The notes: generated by a model from the sequence alone, not told the origin. Counted from the first letter of the stretch, positions 11,443 through 22,831 are shown. The stretch is 64,000 bases of DNA from Nitzschia sp. pyKryTriq1 (GCA_956465555.1 OY101118.1:682001-746000), one strand, 5' to 3'. Program-made: numbers and translations.

Positions 11443-11578
11443 TAAGGTACTTTTTCTCTGCCAAATTCTCCAGGGAGCTTGCAAATTCCGCCTGCAGATT
11501 TTCTCTGGCGAATGCTCCTGGCGATCCCTCACTAAGGTACTTTTTCTCTGCCAAATTCTCCAGGGAGCTTGCAAATTC
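11443..11578. repeat. 46-bp direct repeat, 90-bp spacing
   Basis: The sequence from TAAGGTAC to GCAAATTC occurs at 11443-11488 and again at 11533-11578, apparently without mismatch. The 44 bp between copies are different. It lies about 110 bp beyond the Copia remnant and may belong to that insertion, but no link can be shown. Confidence 0.8.
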
Positions 11579-12032
11579 TTACACAATGTTCTTTTCATTA
11601 GTAGGGATTGGCAGTATATGCAGAAGGATGGAGTGGTGTAGGCCTAGAGGAACATCGTCGCCGTATTCTCTATGATGATGATCACCTCAAACTGAAATCA
11701 ATAATTTCGTGAACGTAATTTATAACACGATAAAATGACTGTGTTCAGCGAAAAAAATGGTTTCATGAAAAAGCGTGGTCTGGCACCGTTTCATAGCGTC
11801 TGCAGTGATTCGTATACAGGTTGGCTGTGGATACGAGTCAGCACTTTGTGCTGAAAGTAAGTGTCCTTGACACTGGGAATACGGGAGGACAACATGGTCA
11901 AACCCAAGAAAAATCACTAAGCTCTGTCACTACGTGTGAAGTAAATCAATAAGAGGAGCTTAGTTATGAGACTAGTGGTGATGAGAGCATCATGGCTCCG
12001 CTATCGGTCCTCGACGGACGAAGGACGGACAG

Positions 12033-12040
12033 TGACGTCA
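12033..12040. promoter_or_regulatory. CRE-like palindrome TGACGTCA
   Basis: A perfect bZIP/CRE-type palindrome lies about 410 bp before the GH16 start codon. In Phaeodactylum, TGACGT-type elements mediate CO2/cAMP control of carbonic anhydrase promoters. Whether this copy acts on the GH16 gene is inference; one 8-mer is expected by chance about once per 65 kb. Confidence 0.25.
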
Positions 12041-12438
12041 CATATGGATCTTGGATACCGATAGGAGAAACACAAATCTCTGTGGCTTGGGTTCGCGCGC
12101 ATCCAACGCGCAGGCTTTCGTGTCGACGATCGTTGATTTACGAAAACGTCACTGTTGAACCAAAAGAAGGGTCGGTGTTGCACTTCATTATTTTTTCTCA
12201 TCATTATTGTCCATTCCATCTCACTCCTGCCACCTGTCCGTGTCAGGTTGGCGAACGACAAGAGACACCAGCAAAGCAAGCAAGCGCTCCACAGATACAA
12301 CTACGAAGGGCCAACGACAACCTTGGTTATTTTCCTTGACTCAGCGAGCATCGTTGTACCGTAGGCTGAAGTAAGCAGCAATCGTAGTGTTCGATATTGA
12401 AGATCGGCTCATAATATCTCCGAGCAGCCAAGTGGTCT

Positions 12439-14693
12439 ATGTTTGGAATGGCGGCTTCAAAGTCCATGTGTTTGCGCTTAGCGCTATGTGCCCTGTTGCT
12501 CCAAGGAACTTCGGCTGGTTTCATCGACCAGGATACGCCGTTAGACAAGAGGACCACAACCTCGTTGGTGGATGGGAGCGTCTATCACCTCGTAAGTTAG
12601 TTTAGAAATGAAATGGGCAGTACTGAGGACTCCTCTTGTTTTTGAACCATTCTCACGAAATGCAAATTTAAAGGTAATGTCCGATGAGTTTAACGTTCCG
12701 AATAGAACATTTACGGATGGTCACGATCCTCTTTGGACTGCACTGGACAAACCAGATGATGACTCGTCGTCTGTTGGAGGTGGTTCACAACAATTTTACA
12801 ACTCTTCATTCGTTACGACAACAGAGGATGGAATGCTCAAGATTTCAACAAAAATCGGCAGGACTGAATGGGACAGATATGATCCTGTTAAGAAGAAGTG
12901 GAAAGTGGAAAAGGCTCTATACAACTCTGGCATGGTGCAATCCTGGGAAAAGTTTTGTTTTACTGGTGGAATCGTCGAAGTCGATGTGATTCTCCCTGGC
13001 GACCCGTTTATCGGTGGACTGTGGCCTGCGATCTGGATGTTGGGTAACCTTGGACGAGCTACATATGAATCTTCTACTAACAACATCTGGCCCTGGAGCT
13101 TTGACACATGTGATCGAACGCTCCAACCGGCACAAACCATCTCTGCATGTAATATTGAAAACCATTTTGGAATGCACCCTTTCCAGGGTAGAGGGGCGAC
13201 CGAAATCGACATAGTTGAGATCATGATGGGCGACTCAAAGGGGCCATTGCCGGGAACACATCCTCCAATCGCGTTACCATACGCCGACATGACACTGCAG
13301 GTGATGACTTCATTCTCGTTCTCATTTTCGCAAGCACTTTGTATATGTGTCTCACGCCTCATCCTCACATTTTCTGTCTTAGGTTGCACCTGGGGTTGTC
13401 AAGAATCGTCCTCAGTCTGGCGCGGCACCTGTATATGAGAGCGATATCAAGATCAAGGGCAAGACAGACCTTGTCGCAAACACTTGGTACGAAGGGCTGG
13501 AATTACACGGAAATACTTCCATCAATCCATTCTTTTACGGTACATATTTGGCCGAGACAAAACCTGGCGAACCGGTGACGAGAACGAAAAAGCAAGCCTT
13601 TCAAGCGGATGCTGTCGGAGCTGCCCATCAACTAACCGCTGCCCATTTCAACACCACGCATACGTTTCGTATTGAGTGGCAGCCTGGTACTGGTGGGCGA
13701 ATTGACTGGTTCACTAAGGGACATCTTGTCAACGACACTTTCTCCATTGAAGACGACGGCCTAGGTACGGAGTGGGTACATGCATATGGCGTCAAAGATA
13801 AGACTCTGAAACAAACCACGGGAGCGCAGATTCCTATCGAACCGACATCCCTTATTTTCAATGTGGCAGTCTCGTCTACTTGGGGATTTCCTTACGTTGT
13901 CCCAGATGGCTGCGCAAAGTGCTACGACTGTGACGATCCCAAATGTGCTTGCTCAATTAGTCCTGGGTTTTGCAAAATGTTGAGAGAGAAAGATGTCGCC
14001 ATGTACATCGATTCCATTCGAGTATATCAAAGCCGCGACCCATCTGCCCACGTGGGTGCTGACCACACACTTGGATGCGATCCACCGGAGTTTCCAACAC
14101 GAAGCTGGATCAAGGGTCACGAGTACAAATACATGAGAAATGCACCTTTCTCGTATGACGACAAAGAGCCCCTGCGAAGAGTACAAAAGGGTGGAGGTAA
14201 ATGCAAGGTCGACGACGATTGTGGTGCAAGTCTAACTTCAACAAATTTTACGGCTGTCCAGGAAAGCGACGACGAGGAGGGTGAGCGGAAGCTAGCAAAA
14301 GATTCGAAGACGAAAGGTCATGGGAAGTGTGTTGATGCGAACAAATTCAAGGGGATGTATAGCTCGAAAGATCGTTTCCCATTTGTTTGTATGTGCAATC
14401 CAGGGTACACGGGACCAAATTGTCTCGCTCAAGACCATGTTGACGACACCGAGAGTGCATACAGAAACATGATGAACGAAAGCCTCCTCGACTATATACC
14501 CCAGCTTCATGTTTCCCCATTCATGGTAATCATGCTGGCCTCCCTTTTTCTCCTAACAATTGTCTACAGCTGCCATGTTACAGTCCGAAGACAAAAGGAT
14601 TTGGCAGAAACAAAGAGAGAAACATCTAGCCTTCGGACGAACGCGAACAAGGCAAGCCATCATGACCGCCTGGTCACTGGGACAAGCATATAG
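12439..14693 (+). CDS. GH16 Kre6/Skn1-like glucan transglycosylase, membrane anchored
   Basis: The three exons are 12439-12591, 12674-13300 and 13383-14693. Two in-frame ATGs (12439, 12448) open a signal peptide (MAASKSMCLRLALCALLLQG); from 12448 the protein has 693 residues. The Kre6/Skn1 fold is clear: SDEFNVPNRTF, then GGLWPAIWMLGNLGRATYE. The GH16 catalytic motif EIDIVE has E225, D227 and E230 as nucleophile, helper and acid/base, and NTSINPFFYG follows. An EGF-like stretch (FVCMCNPGYTGPNC) precedes one transmembrane helix (about 636-657) and a short basic tail. In yeast these proteins act in beta-1,6-glucan synthesis, and diatom homologues (TGS) are linked to branching of chrysolaminarin. 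Its lumenal side is thus probably in the secretory or vacuolar system. Confidence 0.9.
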
Positions 14694-15725
14694 TCTGCAT
14701 TGTCTCGCCGTGAAAAGAAGTAAATCACGGACACTGCGCTTCCACTCCTCGATTCACACGTTTCTACAATTTGGCCGAAGCTGCATCCGCCAGCAGCACA
14801 ACCTACCGCGGGCCAAGCCATCATCGACGAATGTATCTTGCTCACAGCTCTTACGCCCGTTGAGACTGTCGGGGTCATTGCCTTCGACCAAAGGACTTTC
14901 GGTCATTGTTGGATATTGCAATCCATCCGCCTCCGACCAACGGAGCATCTTGGCACGACGTTTAGTGTACGGCGATATTCCAGCAATAACAATAAGTTGA
15001 ACAAATCATTCCCCACAGACTATACGTATAAGAAACGTGTTCTATAACGAATAGTTTAAGAAGTTGACATCTATGCTGTATCTCTACCGAAGTCTAAAAC
15101 TATGGAGGAAGGACGACCTCGTTTGAAGTAGCGGCGTGCTGCGGCATCCCACTTCTTTTGATGGAACTTTGATGAAGGATTTTGATTGGTACGTGCGTGT
15201 CCTTGTACGGTACTCATACTGCAGTTTGCCGCCTTCAGCCTCTACTACCGGTATTCTCTAGTAGAGAGTAGTAGCTACAGTACTCGTACGAACTACTAGC
15301 TAATACTACTCTACTAGTAGTAGAGTATGGTAGAGTGGAGTAGCTCTAGTAGTAGAGGAGTAATAATAGAGCAGCAAAATGTGCTCCGCCTGTCCGCAGC
15401 CCGCTGCGTATTTCGTGACATCATCTCCTGCGACTGCAAATCGTGACTAGAGCTAAGACGCGAAAGGCGAAAGATTCATTCTCGTCGAAGATCCAAGAAT
15501 GATTTCTTCTGAAGTCGAGTTGTTGTCGATGATCAAACGTTCGTTTACTTTATTGCTAATCGAATGCTACCAATCAACTTGGAAACAAACGTGAAACACG
15601 TTGTAAGCTTGGCTTGATCTTACGTTCGCCGGCTCGCACCACCCATCCATGCCATCAACATCCTTCATCATGAGAATGGAGTGAGCATCCATCATCCCAA
15701 ATGAATCATCATGGCTGGATCGCGA
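14694..15725. other. Intergenic stretch with CTAGTAG-rich palindromic block
   Basis: Positions about 15240-15370 are built almost wholly of CTACTA/TAGTAG and CTCTA words, giving many short inverted repeats. Plus and minus frames before 15000 are open for 60-145 codons, but they overlap the GH16 end or each other and show no domain. Confidence 0.6.
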
Positions 15726-16003
15726 TTATTTGGCAGCCTTCTTGGCTCCACCCTTCTTGGGCTTTTCCTCTTTGGGCTCCTTGGCACCCTTCTTGGCGGG
15801 GGCGGCTTCCTGAAAAAGACGAGAGAAGAACCATGTGTCAGCAAAGACAAGTTGTCGTCAACAGCTGCTGCTCGGGCGCAGCACAGTATCGCGTGGTCCA
15901 TGGCTGGCTGGCTGGCTGGCTGCCCTCATCACTGATTAAGCCAGCCAGCATGGAGGATGATGGAACTTCTTACTCCTTGGTCGGTCTTCTTCTTGCCAGG
16001 CAT
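15726..16003 (-). CDS. Tiny Lys/Ala-rich basic protein (37 aa), spliced
   Basis: Two exons, 16003-15974 and 15809-15726, are joined by a GT-AG intron (164 nt, phase 0). The product begins MPGKKKTDQG, continues EAAPAKKGAKEPKEEK and ends KKGGAKKAAK. It is almost entirely Lys, Ala, Gly, Glu and Pro, like the tails of histone H1 or HMGN-type proteins, so nucleic-acid binding is plausible. The clean donor, acceptor and stop argue for a real small gene, too short for most gene finders. The intron carries a TGGC tandem run (about 15903-15921). No family is assigned. Confidence 0.55.
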
Positions 16004-16745
16004 TGTGTTTGAGTTTGTTCGTCAACGAAACGAGGAAATAATGGAAATCAAAATCTCGAAAAGATTACTTGTGAGAAGAAAATGTTGCGGGGATCTGCGA
16101 TGATTAGGAAATAATGAAGAACGTCTCCGTCCAGAATGAATCGTGCTCTTCGTTGTCAACGGACGACGAGCGCGCGGCATCATGGGAACACCTTCTTTCC
16201 CTTCCTTGTGCGTAGATTTACGGTACAGTGCGAGTACCAGGTAGTACAGTAATGGTATGATACAGTACCCAAAACAAGACGGAAACTCGAGATTCTTCAT
16301 CACACAAGTTAGTTGTTTGGGCGATCCCACACATTGTTCCACATTCCGCTGTACCACGATATATGCCCCCACATGATCGGAACCACAGCCGAGAGCGAGC
16401 GAGCAACGCGAGCTGGGTGATCCCAGTGTTCTCATTTCCGTGCGAATCCACTGACCACAGTAGATGATCTACTGGTACAAGTACCATAGTAGCGCTCTCT
16501 CAGTTCCCACGACACCATTCTGATTTCTCTTCTGTTGACATCCCAGGGAACCTACGACACACGGAGTTGCAATCCTGTATCCCACAAGGTGCTTTCGTTT
16601 TCACAGGCAGCACCGGTACGAGTAGAGACCCTACACGACGAGAAAAAGAGAGCTCGTCTCGAAGCAGCAATCGCAGAAGTAAAGAGGAAGTAAAGAGTAC
16701 AATATTGATATTGAATATTGATATTGCTATTCATCATTCGTCGCA
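16004..16745. other. Divergent region between two small genes
   Basis: No gene is supported. It holds the promoters of the 37-aa (minus) and 73-aa (plus) genes. Overlapping frames at 16022-16435 and 16218-16487 show no domain. A TATTGATATTGAATATTGATATTG run lies at about 16704-16727, just before the next start. Confidence 0.5.
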
Positions 16746-17159
16746 ATGCGCTCAAGAAAGGCATCCAAGTCCGCGAAAAGCAAGAGGTGAGTCGCTACCT
16801 GGTACAGTACTTGGCGCTGATCCAAACGGCTAATAAGGTGTGATGCTAGTACCGGCATTGGTTTTGTTTCGTTCTATGCACTGGAGGCATTATGATGGGA
16901 ATTGTATTTTGATTGTGCACAATCTCATTTCACTGGTTTCGCGCCGTCTGCTGGTGGCTGCCATCGACAACTGATCAGGAGACATGACATTCAAAGGAAG
17001 CAAAGGAGAGCAAGACGTGGGTCAGCGCTAGTAGGAAAAAAGCAGCAAATTCATAGATCGAATGCTTCCCTTGAAGAATTGAAGTATCACGAAGACGAAG
17101 TAGTCTTCGAAGAAAGAGTTGTCACGACCAAGACGAAACACGAGAAGGAAAGACAATAG
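16746..17159 (+). CDS. Small basic protein (73 aa), spliced, unknown
   Basis: Exon 1 (16746-16786) encodes MRSRKASKSAKSK and ends in phase 2 at GTGAGT. Exon 2 (16979-17159) follows ATCAG and restores the frame as RRHDIQRKQRRARRG. The N-terminal half is very rich in Arg, Lys and Ser, like a nucleolar or nuclear localisation region. The C-terminal half (LEELKYHEDEVVFEERVV) is acidic and may be helical. No known family was recognised. The gene call rests on a good splice pair and the change from open to coding-like composition at the acceptor. Confidence 0.5.
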
Positions 17160-17684
17160 CCGGATCGAAAATGATACTTGTCCGTTGTGGTTCCGGTGTA
17201 CGTACTCCCATTGATTTTTCATAGGGGGATCAATGAATTCATTCCTCCACAACTGTGCGTATCATTAATTTCTCAGTTCCTTGGGACATACGAGTGAAGG
17301 GGATACGACAAGAAAAGCGAAATCACCCGTTGTAGGCTAGCGGTACTACGTTCTCAGTTGATCCTGTACTTACTACTCTACTTCGAGAAGACCGAGTTGC
17401 TATCTCTGTGCACATGAGGGGGAACTTCGTCCGACAGGAATAGCAGGCGTGGCTGGAAGCAATCTATCACATACTGCCTCTCTACTCACGAGAGGTCTAC
17501 CATAATATGGATACAAGTTAATTAAAAAACAATGACAATCGTCTTTGAATGCATGAAAAGTTTTTCTCAGATGGGTCTTTCAGATGGCAGCATAGTGTCA
17601 GCGTGGCCAACTATGCTATGCTATGCTATGCTGGCTGTCTTGTCTACCCGTTGGGATGGGATGGGATGGGATGGGATGGGATGC
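17160..17684. other. Intergenic stretch ending in two microsatellites
   Basis: No gene is seen. TATGC is repeated about four times near 17612-17632, and GGGAT about six times at 17653-17682. The second ends within a few bases of the stop codon of the minus-strand Pro/Ser-repeat gene, so it lies in that gene's 3' UTR. Confidence 0.7.
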
Positions 17685-19343
17685 TTAGAACATCAGACGT
17701 CGGTCTTTGTTTTTGCCGCCGCCGCCGCCGCCGCCACCACCGCCGCCACCATTGTCGTCGTCGTCGTCGCCCACACCTGGGTCAATAGTAGCGTTGCACT
17801 GAATAGTGCTATTCGAAACATCGAAACATCCAAGACCATTTACTTTGCCACCAATCGTGGTGATGATATTAAACGGTTGACCAGGGATGATAGTGATCTG
17901 CTCCGTAGTGCTAAAGTTGGGAGGAATCGTCACATTGATACCCGGGAAGGGAATAACTTGGGGAGGCAAAAGATTAGGGACAGCAGAAAGCACAACAATA
18001 TTGAAAAATTCAACTTCCAATACACCAGCAAACGAGCTAGCATCCAAGGTGATGGTGAAGCCGATGTCAGGGTTGTCGATGAAACCGATAACTCCCTGCT
18101 CATTAGACTCAAACTCGATCAGTTGGAAGGAGCCAAAGATATCCAAGAGGTAAAGCTGTTGAGAACAAGAACTGTGGAAGAGAATTTGTTGGATAAGCTG
18201 TCCTCCGGCATTTGGATCGCCATCGTAAAGGTCAAGGTACATGTTGGCCGTGACTTCGTCCAATGCTGGATCTGTGGCGTTGAAGACACGAGCTCCGGGA
18301 ATCTCGACCGTTCCATCGTAATAAAGGAGCGTCGGGTCCTTGTCAGGGTAGGCTTGAACCCAGAGAGTTCCGACGAAGTTTGGATCAGGTCCACCGAGGA
18401 AGTCGGTACAAAAGATCTTTTGGTCAGGCCAATTTTCCTCGGGGAGGTCGGAATCCCGGATACAAGTGCATGAATCTGGATCGATTCCTATGCAACGTCT
18501 GAGAGTCGTCGCAGAGCACGGTGCTGGATCCACGCGGAACTCCATGCGGAAAGGACGGGCAAGACAACGATCCCAGTTGCATTTGAGAAGTGGGCACTGA
18601 GGTTCAACGACAACCGCAACTCCACAGTCGGTTCCAGTGGGCGCGGGCGAACTGGGCGACGGGGCCGGCGAAGGTGCAGGACTCGGCCCCGCACTTGGTG
18701 CAGGCGAAGGTGCAGGACTCGGTTCCGCGCTTGGTGCAGGTGAAGGCGCCGCACTTGGCTCTGGAGTTGGGCTAGGAGTAGGCTTCTTGGATGGAGCAGG
18801 GCTTGGCGCAGCCGATGGCTCTGGAGACGGGGCAGGCGATGGCTCACTGCTTGGCTGAGGACTTGGCTGAGGACTTGGTTCACTAGATGGCGCAGGTGAA
18901 GGTGCAGGACTTGGCTCAGGACTTGGCTCACTAGATGGCGCAGGTGAAGGTGCAGCACTTGGCACAGCACTTGGCACACTAGATGGCGCAGGTGAAGGTG
19001 CAGGACTTGGCTCAGGACTTGGTTGACTAGATGGCGCAGGTGAAGGTGCAAGACTTGGCTCAGGACTTGGCTCACTAGATGGAGCAGGTGAAGGTGCAGA
19101 ACTTGGCTCAGGACTTGGCTCACTAGAAGGTGCAGGAGAGGGAGCGGCACTGGGAAAACTGTCAATTGCTTGATAGTAAGACGCCCAATATTCATCAGTC
19201 TCATAAGTTCTTGAGTCAATAGTGGCTTTGTCGCCTAGAGTGGTCTTGACGAGGTCTCGCTGCCGGATAGTCAAATCATCCTCTGCGTCGGGAAGACCGA
19301 ATACGACGGCCAAAGTTGTCGTGAACAAGAAAGAAAACCTCAT
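17685..19343 (-). CDS. Secreted Pro/Ser-repeat surface protein
   Basis: A single exon of 552 residues from the ATG at 19343, which opens a signal peptide ([17 protein letters not shown]). Residues about 60-230 are a low-complexity tract of [13 protein letters not shown] units, like hydroxyproline-rich cell-wall linkers. A globular Cys-containing region follows, beginning [19 protein letters not shown] and including [11 protein letters not shown]. The end has an Asp run, a run of twelve Gly and a basic KNKDRRLMF tail. No membrane helix or GPI signal is visible, so it is probably exported. The DNA of the repeat tract is tandem repetitive, so copy number may vary between strains. The globular part is not assigned to a known family. 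A wall or frustule-associated role is inference. Confidence 0.8.
   Translation of the reverse strand: MRFSFLFTTTLAVVFGLPDAEDDLTIRQRDLVKTTLGDKATIDSRTYETDEYWASYYQAIDSFPSAAPSPAPSSEPSPEPSSAPSPAPSSEPSPEPSLAPSPAPSSQPSPEPSPAPSPAPSSVPSAVPSAAPSPAPSSEPSPEPSPAPSPAPSSEPSPQPSPQPSSEPSPAPSPEPSAAPSPAPSKKPTPSPTPEPSAAPSPAPSAEPSPAPSPAPSAGPSPAPSPAPSPSSPAPTGTDCGVAVVVEPQCPLLKCNWDRCLARPFRMEFRVDPAPCSATTLRRCIGIDPDSCTCIRDSDLPEENWPDQKIFCTDFLGGPDPNFVGTLWVQAYPDKDPTLLYYDGTVEIPGARVFNATDPALDEVTANMYLDLYDGDPNAGGQLIQQILFHSSCSQQLYLLDIFGSFQLIEFESNEQGVIGFIDNPDIGFTITLDASSFAGVLEVEFFNIVVLSAVPNLLPPQVIPFPGINVTIPPNFSTTEQITIIPGQPFNIITTIGGKVNGLGCFDVSNSTIQCNATIDPGVGDDDDDNGGGGGGGGGGGGKNKDRRLMF
18640..19140. repeat. Coding tandem repeat, GGTGCAGGACTTGG-type units
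   Basis: Degenerate units such as GATGGCGCAGGTGAAGGTGC and GGCTCAGGACTT repeat across this stretch. On the minus strand they encode the SPAPS/PEPS tract of the surface protein. Variation between units is mostly at codons for the residue after PS. Confidence 0.85.
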
Positions 19344-20448
19344 CGAAAGCCTCGGTGATTGCAAAGTGATTCAAACTTTATTTCGTTTAATCCGACGCTT
19401 TGAAGACTGATCGAAGGGTGCTGTGTTACCTGTAGAACAATAATGATACAGTTGATCGCAACTTTCGTGATGGAACGAATATTTAATTGTGAGGACCCGA
19501 CGACGACTCCTCGCCCTCCTCACGCACTTTTTTTAAAACTGTACTACTACTACTAATACTGTAGTACTCCTACCATGTTTTATGTACAGTATTACGTAGT
19601 AGAGCCTCACACTAGTAATTCGGCGACGCCGATTCGTTTTGTATAGAGTTTTTAATTGGCGCCTAACTATGAATAACTCAAAAGAACGTGCCCATGCCTT
19701 TTTTTAATTAGGAAGGCTATAACAAAGTTACGTACAGCGAAGTTGCACATGAAAAATCCCGAGCCAGCCAGTCATTCCATGAGTTCGATATTGGTTCGAT
19801 CGGTAGACTACTAGAGTCCCCACAAATTTACGAGTACTTATTTTCCTCTAGTAGGTGTAGCCTGCCTGTCCAGTATTACCAATGGTTGCTTTCGCAGAAA
19901 GTCCGATGGTGGGATAGTAAACAGGCACGAGCGATTTTACTATCAATAGCAAAGCAGCAAAAGGAGAATTATCTCGTGGCGGCAATATAATACTCTAGCT
20001 AGAGAGTTGAATGCAGTGTAAAATAGAGCGATCCGCCTACAAGAGTGCTGGCTGGGCGAGAGGCAGGCCAACGAGAGGAGGACGACTTCTTGTTTGTGCC
20101 AAAAAAGAATTGCGTACTTCGTCGGATGGTCGCATCCTGTGCTTCTACACAGCCTGCGTCCGCAAACAAGGCTGTGATACTCGTCATCTACTACTAGTAG
20201 TCTAGTTTATAGGTAAATAACGAGAAATCGCAAACCGCTGAATATTCTATTGGAACTCGCGGCACACTACTACTTTTGTGCGAAGTGCAGTAAGTGCAGA
20301 GCCCCTATAGTAGTTGTAGAGAGTGAAAACAAAGGCGACGATTTGACTTACCACTGTATACTCCGGTATTCTGTGTCTGTGTAGTCATCATGAATATTAT
20401 CACCTAGTCTAGTAGACCACAACAGGGTGTCATGAAATAAGAACTAGT
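19344..20448. other. Intergenic stretch, no gene seen
   Basis: It contains the promoter of the Pro/Ser-repeat gene and the 3' side of the PhyH gene. CTACTACTACTA/TACTGTAGTAC words occur at about 19538-19600 and 19807-19860. Short frames around 20000-20205 on both strands are mutual shadows without domains. Confidence 0.5.
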
Positions 20449-21648
20449 CTACTCATCTCTCGGCCAAACGATTGGGACAAGATCATGCTTAAAAGGCGTT
20501 CGTGGGGGGACAGAATGAGCCCAATCCTGATAACTCCATTTATCTTCATTGTCACCTTTACCAACGTCATCCAAAGCGTCAGGACGCAGCTCTGCCCGGG
20601 CATCGACGTAGGAAATAGCCAGAGCCATTCTGTCAGTGCTACCACTGCTGGTTCCATCCGCACAGTGAAGGGTAAACCCTGAATGGGCAGTAAGGTCCGA
20701 TAGTTTCATCGGCATATAAGACACGGGTTTCTTTCGATATCGATATTCTAAACGGCTCCATTCAGACTCTGCCATCCAATCGTTCTCAACTGGATTCCAG
20801 TAGGGCAGCGCAAAGTCTGAATGACTTTTTGAGCAAAATAATAAAGCAGTTCCGTCGCGTGGAATGTCCTGCAGTGGCACCCAAAATGTAATAAAATTAG
20901 ATGTGTCGAAGGGTGCCATTCGAGCATCTGCATGCCAAGGGGTGGGTCCGTCGCCAACGCGTTTCCAGAATACGGAATCTTGGTAGAGGCGCACACTTGG
21001 AACATCTAGTAGAACTGTAGCTGCTTCGGCCAGTGAGTAGGCCAAGTCTTTCACAGGCGCGAGTGTACGCCAAGTGTTGAAATATTGTAGAAATGGGAGG
21101 CTCGCAGTGATTCCCAACGCTTGTAGCTCACGCTGGCATTCCTCAACAGTTCTGCACGAAGATGCCAGTTCTGGAGAGTTCGAAGCAACCTGAACTTTTT
21201 GTTGCCAGGCCCTTAGTTCCTCTGTCACCATGACACCCCGCAACTCCTGTCGTATGACCTCCAACGTCGAGGCATCGACAAAATTCCTCAACACCGCGTG
21301 GCCGTTTCGTGAATACGTCAGCTGGGTTTCAAGGTCAATATCAGAAACGGGCTTGACCAGTGGTCTTGTCGTGTCGTCGTCGGTTTGGACGGGGTTTGAT
21401 TTTACTGGGGCGGCAGAAACGGGCTTTAATCCAATTCCGGCCACCACAGCATCAACTTCTTTCTTTCTTTCCTTCCGTCGTTGTACAGGCTTGACTTCGG
21501 CCTCTTTTCCCACACGCTTTCCCTTCAGGTGACTGCATGCTCGAGGAATGCGGTGGTTGAAAAACGCGTCAACTTCATCAAAACAGACACAAATAAACAG
21601 TACGATGACCGATGATATGAAAGCTGCATGCATTCCAACGTGACGCAT
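20449..21648 (-). CDS. PhyH-family Fe(II)/2-oxoglutarate dioxygenase
   Basis: A single exon; from the ATG at 21648 it gives 399 residues. The N-terminus is a hydrophobic signal or anchor (AFISSVIVLFICVCF), followed by a basic, Lys-rich stretch. The C-terminal two thirds match phytanoyl-CoA dioxygenase-like enzymes. The iron ligands are visible as H239 and D241 in PWHADARMAP and H328 in LHCADG, with R340 as the likely 2-oxoglutarate contact. Typical core features (FITFWVPLQDIPRDGTALLF) are present. The family hydroxylates diverse small molecules; the substrate here is unknown. Location in the secretory pathway or plastid is possible from the leader (VDAFF) but not proved. Confidence 0.85.
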   Translation of the reverse strand: MRHVGMHAAFISSVIVLFICVCFDEVDAFFNHRIPRACSHLKGKRVGKEAEVKPVQRRKERKKEVDAVVAGIGLKPVSAAPVKSNPVQTDDDTTRPLVKPVSDIDLETQLTYSRNGHAVLRNFVDASTLEVIRQELRGVMVTEELRAWQQKVQVASNSPELASSCRTVEECQRELQALGITASLPFLQYFNTWRTLAPVKDLAYSLAEAATVLLDVPSVRLYQDSVFWKRVGDGPTPWHADARMAPFDTSNFITFWVPLQDIPRDGTALLFCSKSHSDFALPYWNPVENDWMAESEWSRLEYRYRKKPVSYMPMKLSDLTAHSGFTLHCADGTSSGSTDRMALAISYVDARAELRPDALDDVGKGDNEDKWSYQDWAHSVPPRTPFKHDLVPIVWPRDE

Positions 21649-22831
21649 CTCCGAAACCAAGCTAGCCTCCCGAAATTAGAGCATTGGAAATAGTTGCCGC
21701 CATGCGATTCTTATGAGCTCATACCCGCCTTTTGATGTTTGGAGTTGGGATGTATTAATACTTGAACTTGTTCAAGGTGCAAGCGCCAACGCCCGCCCCT
21801 TCTTGCTTCTTGCTACTGTAGCTTGCCCTTACTTGGGCGTTTTTTAGAGAGATCTACGCGACAGCGGGCTCCGCCGGCGATGATGGGCGATGATGGAGGG
21901 TGCCAAAAAATAGGAATCTGGAATCCGGAATGCAACTACTATTGTGTTTTCTTATTCTTGTTTGGCGACGACGTTTGAAGTTGGGTAGGGGTAATGTGTT
22001 TCGAGTGAGTCGTCAACCAGTCAGCCAGTCCCGCCAGGCGCTCGCCGATTGTACGAACGCGCATAACACTCGCTAATTGAATCGCCAAGTGCAAGGAACA
22101 ACGCACCTTGCGCATGAAGATTTGGATCATATTTTATTGTACTACGCACTTTTGTAATAGTGCCACGCGTAACTCTTGTATAACATTAATGGATTATCGT
22201 GATGACCACCCAGCTATTATTGCTAGCTATTTGAATTGAACGATGCAATTTACGTAAGCCCTGTAGCGGCCGCACTCAACTCGTACCAGGTACAGTTGCA
22301 GTTGTGTCGTCTGTACCCGCCCAGGTCTGTACCGGTACAGGTACCTGGTACCGTACAAGTAGTACTTGTATCGGTACGTGCGTGCGTGGTCATCAAAAAC
22401 GAATGACGTGGAAAGTTTGTGAAATTCACAATTCAACTGATATCTAACATTATTTAAGGCCCTGTCCAGAAACGTTCAACTTTACTTAGATGGAACGAGA
22501 TACTGTACTGGCGGAAATGCCGTGCCGGCGCGTAGCAAACTTCCTTCCAATAACCCAGAACTTTTAGCCCACGTATAACAGTACCGGTACATTAGTCTGG
22601 TGGAAAAGAACGAAAACGCGGTCGGTTACACGATCGCGCAAGTCTCCGATCTGCGAGAAGGAGGCGACAGGAAGAACCGCATCATCAACCATCGACCCGC
22701 AAAGCCGCATCTTCCCATTTACTGTATCGTCATTCATCAAGACAGTTTCTGACGACCGCACTTCACTTTGTCGTTCACTCATTTTATTTTTATTTTTTCA
22801 TTTTATTTTGAATTTTGTACATCTTTGAAAC
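21649..22831. other. Intergenic stretch with two doubtful small frames
   Basis: Two small minus-strand frames begin with ATG: 21939-22130 (63 codons, MIQIFMRKVRC...) and 22564-22782 (72 codons, MSERQSEVRSS...). Neither has a known domain, and the second sits only 50 bp from the divergent start at 22832, so they are not called. A strong cluster of GGTACC/ACCGGT palindromes lies at about 22285-22380. Confidence 0.5.

Larger units (their letters stand above)
11332..12438. other. Intergenic stretch upstream of the GH16 gene
   Basis: No gene is supported here. It holds a 46-bp duplicated sequence (separate entry), AT-rich DNA and a perfect TGACGTCA palindrome at 12033-12040. Open frames at 11992-12339 and 12001-12300 overlap each other on opposite strands without any domain. 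Confidence 0.5.

Noticed and set aside
14560-15000. 146-codon plus frame after the GH16 gene
   Set aside because: Its first part overlaps the GH16 tail in another frame and the rest lacks any domain; overlapping minus frames are equally long.
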